A stretch of 64,000 nt of DNA from Candidatus Peribacter sp. (GTDB taxonomy: Bacteria; Patescibacteriota; Gracilibacteria; Peribacterales; Peribacteraceae). The stretch spans positions 1 to 64,000 of the forward strand of contig JAUSKD010000045.1 in the NCBI GenBank assembly GCA_030647195.1. Direction: 5' to 3'. Made by a program: the position numbers and the translations under genes. The notes beneath the pieces are model-generated. The model made no database searches and was not told where the DNA came from. It was given only the letters and a program-made list of their open reading frames with translations. Below are positions 58,490-64,000 of this stretch, piece after piece. Each line of letters starts with the position of its first letter. Position 1 is the stretch's first letter.

Positions 58490-59074
58490 TTATTTTTTGA
58501 ACTGCGGGAATTTAATCTGTGGTTGAGCAAATTTTAATTGATTAAGGAATTTAATGTCATTTTCATCAAATGGTTCAAACAAACGATATTTTTGATCGCA
58601 ATTAAGCACTAATTTTTTTCCTATCAATGAGTTGTACTGTTTACCCGTAAGTGGGTCAGTAAAGTTTATTGAAAATATAATATAATCGGGATACTGCTTT
58701 TTGTATGTCCATAAAACATTGAATAGTCCTAATGGCAGAGTTTTGCCCGCGCTTAACTCATTGAAAGAACTTGTTGGTAGATCAGGTGTAACTTTATTTA
58801 TGGGATTTGTATCTCTAACAAGAAATTTAATTGTGAGATTTGATGCCGATCTTTGCCCCTCGTTTTTAAATTCGAAATTACATAAAAAAGTCGAGGAATT
58901 ATTATCAAAGGATATGTCATAGTCATTCAAAACTATATTCGCTTTTTTCATTTCAAAATCAGCTTTTGTAATTTGTGAAGTATCATAATTAATGACCACA
59001 GAAAAAATTGAAACAAGTAAGGCAATAATGCCAATTACTCTGGAGGTTTCGTCGATTTGCTTTGCGGCTTTCAT
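58490..59074 (-). CDS. AT-rich orphan membrane-anchored protein
   Basis: A 194-residue protein, not recognised. One helix (about 12-28, VIGIIALLVSIFSVVINY) is followed by a beta-rich domain (TFLCNFEFKNEGQRSASNLTIKFLV) with an arrestin-like or Ig-like pattern. Base composition is far more AT-rich than groEL or the receiver gene on either side, a sign of recent transfer. It begins 36 bases after groEL, directly behind the groEL hairpin. Similar one-helix proteins occur in the defence element (7184-8008, 15244-15915). Confidence 0.6.
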   Translation of the reverse strand: MKAAKQIDETSRVIGIIALLVSIFSVVINYDTSQITKADFEMKKANIVLNDYDISFDNNSSTFLCNFEFKNEGQRSASNLTIKFLVRDTNPINKVTPDLPTSSFNELSAGKTLPLGLFNVLWTYKKQYPDYIIFSINFTDPLTGKQYNSLIGKKLVLNCDQKYRLFEPFDENDIKFLNQLKFAQPQIKFPQFKK

Positions 59075-59081
59075 ATGAATA

Positions 59082-59101
59082 GGGCCGCCTTGCGGCGGCC
59101 C
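59082..59101 (-). terminator. groEL terminator-type hairpin with GNRA loop
   Basis: On the minus strand GGGCCGCC, GCAA, GGCGGCCC forms an eight-pair stem with a GCAA tetraloop. It follows the groEL stop by nine bases. No strong U-run follows; the next gene starts eight bases later. Confidence 0.55.
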
Positions 59102-59110
59102 CTTAAGTAG

Positions 59111-60748
59111 CTAGAAATCCATTCCTCCACCTCCGCCACCCGGCATCTGCGGCATCGGCTCCTCCTTCTTCGGGATCTCCGTGACCGCTACTTCCAGTGT
59201 GAGGAACATGGAAGCAACTGAGGCGGCGTTCTCGAGCGCACTGCGGGTGACCTTCTTCGGGTCGATCACGCGGGCCTTCACCAGATCCTCGTACTTGCCC
59301 GTGAGCACGTTGTAGCCGTCTGCTCCCTTGAGTCCCTTCACCTTCTCGAACACGACTTCGCCCGTGATGCCGGCGTTGTCTGCGATCTGGCGGCAGGGGG
59401 CACTGAGCGCGTCACGCACGATGTCGATCCCTATCTGCTCGTCTTCGTTCTCCGACTTGAGCTTGCTGAGTGCTGGGATGGCGCGGATGTAGGCCGTGCC
59501 TCCGCCCGGGACGATGCCTTCTTCGGCTGCGGCGCGCGTGGCCGAGAGGGCGTCTTCGACGCGGTGCTGTTTCTCCTTCTGTTCGACTTCCGTGGCTGCT
59601 CCCACCTTGATGACGGCGACTCCGCCGGAGAGCTTGGCCAGACGCTCTTGCAGCTTCTCTTTGTCGAAATCGGATGTCGTCTTCTCGAGCGAGATCTTGA
59701 TCTCCTTCATACGCTGCTCGATATCCCCCTTCTTGCCGTGTCCGTCGATGACGAGGGTCTTATCCTTGTCCGCGACCACTTTGCGCGCGCGGCCCAGATC
59801 CTCGATTGTTGCACTCTCCAGCTTGAGCCCCACCTCTTCGCTGATCATGCGGCCTCCCGTGAGGGCGGCGATGTCCTTCAGAATTTCTTTGCGGCGGTCA
59901 CCGAAGGCGGGGGCCTTCACGGCGAGGGCCGAGAATGTGCCGCGGAGTTTATTGACGACCAGTGTGGCCAGTGCCTCACCTTCGACGGTCTCGGCGATGA
60001 TCACGAGCTCCTTGCGGCCGCGCTGGGCCAGTGCCTCCAAAAGCGGCAGGATCTCCTGGATCGAGGTGATCTTCTTATCCGTGATGAGGATGTACGGGTT
60101 CTCGTACGCGGCCTCCATGCGGGCCGGATCCGTGATGAAGTACGGCGAGATGTACCCGTTCTCGAACTGCATGCCTTCCACCAATTCCTTTTCAATGCCC
60201 AGCGTCTGACCGGCCTCCACCGTCACGACGCCATCTTTGCCCACTTCGTCGATGATCTCGGCGATCACGTCGCCGATCTCGCTGTCCTGCGCCGAGATGT
60301 TGGCGACTGCCGCGTACTCCTCCTTCTTCGAAACGACTTTCTTCATCGCCTCAAGTTCGTGGTTCACGGCTTGAACTCCCTTCTCGATGCCCTTTTTGAT
60401 GGCGATCGGGTTACTGCCCGCATTCAGATGCTTGAGACCCTCTTCCATCATGGCGAAGGCGAGCACGGTGGCTGTCGTGGTGCCGTCACCGGCGGCGTCG
60501 TTGGTCTTGGTCGCGGCCTCGCGCACCAGCTGTGCGCCCAGATTCTCGAACGGATCCTCGAGGTCGATTTCCTTGGCGACGGAGACGCCGTCTTTGGTGA
60601 CGGTCGGTCCGCCATACTTCTTCTCGATCACGGCGTTGCGGCCCTTGGGGCCCATGGTGGCGCGCACGGCCATGGTGAGCTTTTCGACGCCCTTGAAGAT
60701 CTTTTTGCGTGCTTCATTTCCGAAGAGGAGTTGTTTGGCGGGTGACAT
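59111..60748 (-). CDS. groEL: Chaperonin GroEL
   Basis: A 545-residue 60-kDa chaperonin that folds proteins in a double ring with GroES. It has [12 protein letters not shown], the ATP motif [14 protein letters not shown], apical domain landmarks (YISPYFITD) and the Gly/Met-rich tail ([14 protein letters not shown]). Length is normal. It is second in a groES-groEL operon under CIRCE control. The spacer from groES is a purine-rich word repeat and no Shine-Dalgarno motif precedes the ATG. Confidence 0.97.
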   Translation of the reverse strand: MSPAKQLLFGNEARKKIFKGVEKLTMAVRATMGPKGRNAVIEKKYGGPTVTKDGVSVAKEIDLEDPFENLGAQLVREAATKTNDAAGDGTTTATVLAFAMMEEGLKHLNAGSNPIAIKKGIEKGVQAVNHELEAMKKVVSKKEEYAAVANISAQDSEIGDVIAEIIDEVGKDGVVTVEAGQTLGIEKELVEGMQFENGYISPYFITDPARMEAAYENPYILITDKKITSIQEILPLLEALAQRGRKELVIIAETVEGEALATLVVNKLRGTFSALAVKAPAFGDRRKEILKDIAALTGGRMISEEVGLKLESATIEDLGRARKVVADKDKTLVIDGHGKKGDIEQRMKEIKISLEKTTSDFDKEKLQERLAKLSGGVAVIKVGAATEVEQKEKQHRVEDALSATRAAAEEGIVPGGGTAYIRAIPALSKLKSENEDEQIGIDIVRDALSAPCRQIADNAGITGEVVFEKVKGLKGADGYNVLTGKYEDLVKARVIDPKKVTRSALENAASVASMFLTLEVAVTEIPKKEEPMPQMPGGGGGGMDF

Positions 60749-60752
60749 AACG

Positions 60753-60814
60753 ATAGGGGGGAGGGGAGTTAGGGAACGAGGGAAGTAGGGAAATCGGGAA
60801 CTCGGGAGAAGGGA
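60753..60814. repeat. Purine-rich word repeat between groES and groEL
   Basis: Repeated words of the form GGGAACnAGGGAAnTAGGGAA fill the spacer without an inverted partner. They closely match the left arm at 39178-39209. On the mRNA strand this is a long pyrimidine tract before groEL. Confidence 0.6.
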
Positions 60815-61153
60815 CTATTTCACTTTGCCGAGGATGGAATCGAGATGCAGGACTTTGACTTCGACATCTTTGCCGCTGACATCCTTCAGCTTCACGTCGT
60901 CGCCGGCGTACTTGCCGAAGAGCACGCGATCGCCCACTTTCAGGAAATCAGAAGGGTTCGCCACGGGCTTGCCTTCGTTCATGATGCCGCCCTTGCCCAG
61001 CGCGACGACGACGCCTTCCTGCGGTTTCTCGCCGGAGGCCGTATCGGGGATCACGATGCCCGAGGCCGTCACCTGCTCTGCGGGCAGGGGATGCACGACC
61101 ACGCGGTCACCCAGCGGTTCGATATTTACTTTCAGTTGCGGAATGGCTGCCAT
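60815..61153 (-). CDS. groES: Co-chaperonin GroES
   Basis: A 112-residue lid of the GroEL cavity. It has [11 protein letters not shown] at the N terminus, the mobile loop [12 protein letters not shown] region and [14 protein letters not shown]. It is slightly longer than usual. The start at 61153 fits the family; the frame open to 61225 begins inside the promoter and CIRCE element. The leader is about 64 bases and pyrimidine-rich, lacking a Shine-Dalgarno motif. Confidence 0.95.
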   Translation of the reverse strand: MAAIPQLKVNIEPLGDRVVVHPLPAEQVTASGIVIPDTASGEKPQEGVVVALGKGGIMNEGKPVANPSDFLKVGDRVLFGKYAGDDVKLKDVSGKDVEVKVLHLDSILGKVK

Positions 61154-61211
61154 AGAAGAGGAAGGGGAAAGGGAGCGTAGAGAAGAATGTGGCGTCGACG
61201 CAGTGACGCCG

Positions 61212-61238
61212 TTAGCAGTCGGCATTTTAGAGTGCTAA
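61212..61238. promoter_or_regulatory. CIRCE operator for HrcA
   Basis: TTAGCAGTC (61212-61220), nine bases, GAGTGCTAA (61230-61238). This differs from the consensus TTAGCACTC-N9-GAGTGCTAA at one position. It implies heat-shock control by HrcA, whose gene is not in the window. Confidence 0.9.
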
Positions 61239-61251
61239 TCGGATCAGTCAA
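61224..61251 (-). promoter_or_regulatory. groESL promoter
   Basis: TTGACT (61251-61246), 16 bases, TAAAAT (61229-61224). CIRCE covers the spacer and the -10, so bound HrcA would block polymerase. Transcription would start near 61217. Confidence 0.7.
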
Positions 61252-61281
61252 GGGGCGCCCCAAAATGACAGGAGGATTTTC

Positions 61282-61310
61282 TTGAAGTGACGGAAGATGA
61301 TCACTAGAGT
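61282..61310 (+). promoter_or_regulatory. Promoter of the 61326 gene
   Basis: TTGAAG (61282-61287), 17 bases, TAGAGT (61305-61310). The predicted start near 61317 leaves nine bases before the GTG at 61326. Confidence 0.5.
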
Positions 61311-61325
61311 GCCGCGGCAATTTTT

Positions 61326-61835
61326 GTGGAAACACCACATTCCTCTGTTGCTGGCCCGATGGTCTCCCGTGCTCCCGACGGAGTGAGGAAGCTTACGGAG
61401 CAGGCCATCCGGAGTCTGAGTGATGCCGTCGGGTGTATCGATTCATCCACGCACCAGACGATCAACGAGGACATGCTGGACGCATTCGGTCATCCCCTCG
61501 GGCAGGTGAGCGTCCGTGTCATTCCGAACGGGCATCTGGCGCGTGTGGACGTGCTGCTGCACGGTGTGCCGGCACACGTCAAAATCCTGCTCATGTCGAT
61601 GGTTCTCGAGGAGCTCCGCGGACAACAGTTCAAAGGAGTGTGGCAGGCACACCCCCTCCTCTGTCGCTTTACGGTGCCGAAGGAGATGAGGCTGTTACTG
61701 GGAGCTGAGGCCCCGGCTCGCGCTGCCGTTCCCTCTGTGGAGCGGACGGTATGTTCTCTCACGCTCGATTACCTCGAACAGATACAGGAACGTTTGGAGG
61801 GCGGATCCGAGCGGAAAGGGGGGAGCAGGCGCTGA
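61326..61835 (+). CDS. Hypothetical protein
   Basis: A 169-residue soluble protein, not recognised. A helical N-terminal part (GVRKLTEQAIRSLSDAVGCI) precedes a beta-alpha middle (GQVSVRVIPNGHLARVDVLLH, VKILLMSMVLEELRG) and a basic C terminus (GGSERKGGSRR). The GTG start at 61326 fits the promoter; an ATG at 61359 is an alternative. It is divergent from groES and upstream of the SLH/Calx-beta gene. Confidence 0.5.
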   Translation: METPHSSVAGPMVSRAPDGVRKLTEQAIRSLSDAVGCIDSSTHQTINEDMLDAFGHPLGQVSVRVIPNGHLARVDVLLHGVPAHVKILLMSMVLEELRGQQFKGVWQAHPLLCRFTVPKEMRLLLGAEAPARAAVPSVERTVCSLTLDYLEQIQERLEGGSERKGGSRR

Positions 61836-61932
61836 GTCCCGGCATCGCAAGATACACAATCGCGGTTGCTGTCTATTGTTTTCCGGTGCCCGTCTTTCGC
61901 ATAATTCATCGATTTCCTCCCCAATTCATATT

Positions 61933-63393
61933 ATGCGCATGCCTCGTTCGTTTTCTTTGCTCTCCATGTTCTGTGCCGGGCTGATCCTCGGCGGAGCCGG
62001 CGTGGGGATAGCGGCCACCATCCGCGGCTCATCCATTTTCTCAGACGTTCCCGAAGGGGCGTTCTTTGATGAGGCGGTCGGTGAGATGTATTCCGTCGGC
62101 GTGATCCAGGGGTACAGCAACGGGAATTTCGGTCCCAATGATTTCGTCACCCGCGGCCAGATCGCCGTGTTGATGAAGCGTCTGCGCGATGACATCCGGG
62201 GATCGGGAGGAGCCCAGTCCAGCTCCACGCAGTCTTCCAGTTCCTCTTCGAGCAGCTCATCCTCCAGCAGTTCCACCTCCTCGAGTTCCAGCTCCAGCTC
62301 GACCGCGCCGAATGAATTCGGTGCCTTCCGCTTCTCGAGCACCACGTTCAGCCTCCCTGAGGCGGTTTCCGCACTCACGGTGAGCGTCGAGCGTCAGGGC
62401 GGATCCAAGGGGGCCGTCACGGTCAAATATTCCGTGAAGGCCGGTACGGCCACGGCGGGTGAAGACTTTGTCGCGGTGGATCAATCGGTCCTCTCGTTCA
62501 AGGATGGCGAAACGCGCAGGAACTTTACGGTCTCCCTCAAGGATGACCTTCTGGCCGAAGGGTCCGAGACCGTCCTCCTCGAGCTCTCCGCTCCCACGGC
62601 AGGGGCGTCGCTCGGCTCGCCCAGCGCAGCCACGCTGACGGTGCTGGATAACGAGGCGCCCTCCTCGGGATCCTCGTCCAGCAATTCCTCGGCCTCGTCG
62701 CAGTCCTCCGGTGCGGGCACGCTTGGCTTGAGCGCGCTGGCGTACGAAGTGCGCGAGAATTCCGCTGCAGCCACGATCACCGTCGTGCGCACGGGTGGAT
62801 CGACCGGGCAGGTGGGCGTGACCTATGCCACGAGCAACAAGACCGCGATCGCGGGGGCTGAGTACACTGCCACCAACGGCACCCTCACGTTCGCCAGTGG
62901 CGAGACCAGCAAGACGTTCTCAGTGCCTATTCTTGACGATACCTCCGTGGACGGAAAGAAGAGTCTGACCCTGACATTATCCGCGCCGTCGGGGGGTGCT
63001 CTTCTGGGGACCTTCACGTCACCGCTGAATATTGCCGATGACGAGATCGGCACCTTTGGCAGCGGGTCATTCATGTTCGGCAAATCGGAGTTCGATGGTA
63101 CGGAGGGCACGGGGATCGCCACGATTACGGTGAACCGCGTGGGAGGCACGTTGCACACCGTGAGCGTGTCCTACTCGACGTCCAACGGCACCGCGGCTCC
63201 GGGGCTGGATTACACGTCGACAAGCGGAACGCTCACGTTCGCACCGGGTGAGCAGAGCAAGACGTTCACCATTCCGATTACCAAAGACAGCCTCAATGAC
63301 AGCGGTGAGTACTTCACGGTTTCGCTCTCGGCCCCCACCGCAGGCACGCAGCTCGAAACTCCCAGTACCGCGCAGGTGAACGTGTACGAATAG
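61933..63393 (+). CDS. SLH-anchored surface protein with three Calx-beta domains
   Basis: A 486-residue protein. After the signal peptide (FSLLSMFCAGLILGGAGVG) comes a single SLH module (about 37-90: FSDVPEGAFFDEAVGEMYSV, FGPNDFVTRGQIAVLMKRL). A 30-residue Ser tract follows, then three Calx-beta domains at about 135-245, 262-370 and 380-485. Each has the AxAGxDY/F and SFKDGE/TFASGE/TFAPGE calcium-site pattern. Calx-beta repeats act in calcium-stabilised adhesion. The ATG at 61933 is used; the ATG six bases later (61939) has CATATT six bases before it and could be the true start. Confidence 0.85.
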   Translation: MRMPRSFSLLSMFCAGLILGGAGVGIAATIRGSSIFSDVPEGAFFDEAVGEMYSVGVIQGYSNGNFGPNDFVTRGQIAVLMKRLRDDIRGSGGAQSSSTQSSSSSSSSSSSSSSTSSSSSSSSTAPNEFGAFRFSSTTFSLPEAVSALTVSVERQGGSKGAVTVKYSVKAGTATAGEDFVAVDQSVLSFKDGETRRNFTVSLKDDLLAEGSETVLLELSAPTAGASLGSPSAATLTVLDNEAPSSGSSSSNSSASSQSSGAGTLGLSALAYEVRENSAAATITVVRTGGSTGQVGVTYATSNKTAIAGAEYTATNGTLTFASGETSKTFSVPILDDTSVDGKKSLTLTLSAPSGGALLGTFTSPLNIADDEIGTFGSGSFMFGKSEFDGTEGTGIATITVNRVGGTLHTVSVSYSTSNGTAAPGLDYTSTSGTLTFAPGEQSKTFTIPITKDSLNDSGEYFTVSLSAPTAGTQLETPSTAQVNVYE

Positions 63394-63416
63394 CCATTGC
63401 ACAAGGAAAAGAAAGG

Positions 63417-63439
63417 GGCGGCCTGCGGGCCGCCTTTTT
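63417..63439 (+). terminator. Intrinsic terminator
   Basis: GGCGGCC (63417-63423), TGCG, GGCCGCC (63428-63434), then TTTTT (63435-63439). It ends the SLH/Calx-beta transcript and lies at the 3' end of the convergent HAD gene. Confidence 0.9.
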
Positions 63440-63442
63440 CGT

Positions 63443-63901
63443 TCAGGACCGCAGTGTTGCGATGAGCCGCTTCGGCTTGAGGAAGAGATCGAGGGCGTCG
63501 TTGATCGACGGAACGACGATGTCCGATGCCAGGAGTGTCAGAGGGTGGGCGCCTTCCGCCTGCAGCACGCAAATTCTTAAGCGAACCGTCTGAAAGAGCT
63601 CGAGGTCTATTCTGCCGTTGCCGATTGTCGCCGTGGTTTCAGGCTCGAGCGACCTGGCCTCTGCTGCCTTCGCCTTCGCATCGGGCGTCACGCGCACTTC
63701 GATCTGGAGCTCCCCGGCGATCGCGTGTGCATTGCCCTGCGTGTCGCCCGTGAAGAGGATGAGTCGCAATTGCTCTCGAAGGGCATCAATACGCTCCTTG
63801 ACGCCGGGAATGAGGATTCCATCAATGGTGAGGGTCCCGTTGAGGTCCAAGATGACCGTCTTGATGGGGAACGGTTCCTGACCGGGAATGGTGAGATGCA
63901 T
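63443..63901 (-). CDS. HAD-family phosphatase (soluble P-type ATPase-like)
   Basis: A 152-residue hydrolase. Motif I is LDLNGTLT, with Asn in place of the second Asp; motif II is LFTGDT; the Lys is in DAKAKAAEA; motif III is GNGRIDLEL. The order and small size match the COG4087 soluble P-type ATPase-like group, whose substrates are poorly known. The DxN variant could lower phosphatase activity. TAGTAT (63913-63908) is exactly six bases before the ATG, so the mRNA is probably leaderless. Confidence 0.8.
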   Translation of the reverse strand: MHLTIPGQEPFPIKTVILDLNGTLTIDGILIPGVKERIDALREQLRLILFTGDTQGNAHAIAGELQIEVRVTPDAKAKAAEARSLEPETTATIGNGRIDLELFQTVRLRICVLQAEGAHPLTLLASDIVVPSINDALDLFLKPKRLIATLRS

Positions 63902-64000
63902 AAACGGATACTATGAACTTTTCTTTTTTATTTTGTCAATTCCTCCGGGGAAGAATATTTGCGCTGCAGGGTGTGTGCTACACTCTCGCCGCCCTGTGCC

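Overview
The window reads as one contig of a bacterium with a compact, mostly GC-rich genome and many extracytoplasmic proteins with serine-rich linkers (SLH, sortase, Calx-beta, Cys-rich repeats). It also carries nucleotide and one-carbon genes (carB, purF, purD, folD, tmk, dCMP deaminase) and a Clp ATPase anchored in the membrane. This mix suggests a member of the Patescibacteria/CPR, most like Peregrinibacteria. That placement is inference from gene content; there is no rRNA gene here. The genetic code looks standard, since UGA ends several genes at tight junctions with the next start.

Layout. 1-2400: the 3' end of a sugar-nucleotide epimerase/reductase gene, a small ORF and a GGDEF-like coiled-coil protein. 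2424-14675: a more AT-rich integrative element bounded by a 16-bp direct repeat whose right copy is the 3' end of a tRNA-Tyr gene. It carries a large serine integrase, a PrrC/RloC-like ATPase with a CxxC hook, a cytosine-5 methyltransferase fused to a helix-turn-helix domain, a NotI-like restriction enzyme, a tyrosine recombinase and several unknown genes. 14750-16066: a two-gene membrane module lying between the intact tRNA-Tyr and a second copy that has lost its acceptor 3' strand. 16.1-32.6 kb: dCMP deaminase fused to a kinase-like domain, PBP1C with alpha-2-macroglobulin, a TMTC-like glycosyltransferase with TPRs, and a cupredoxin/cohesin-like/dockerin operon. 32.7-52.2 kb: housekeeping genes (holA, greA, carB, mnmA, prfA, an acyl carrier protein, purD, purF, folD, rlmN, tmk) mixed with surface proteins and a sortase; tRNA-Leu(UAA) lies at 42.3 kb. 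52.2-64 kb: membrane Clp ATPase, class I aldolase, MFS exporter, a receiver protein, an AT-rich orphan, groESL under a CIRCE element, an SLH/Calx-beta surface protein and a HAD phosphatase.

Two genome-wide habits stand out. First, Shine-Dalgarno motifs are almost absent, and many genes have a -10-like hexamer placed so that transcription would begin on the start codon; eight have exactly six bases between box and start. Second, several spacers hold short purine-rich word repeats, often paired with a pyrimidine-rich partner to form long imperfect hairpins. The same words also occur inside two coding sequences.

How the genes work together. The element looks like a tRNA-targeted defence island. 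The surface genes form a plausible export and assembly set: SLH and Cys-rich proteins, a sortase, a cohesin/dockerin pair, cell-wall synthesis with a protease trap, and a lipid-linked sugar glycosyltransferase. The purine, folate and pyrimidine genes indicate more nucleotide synthesis capacity than the smallest CPR genomes have.
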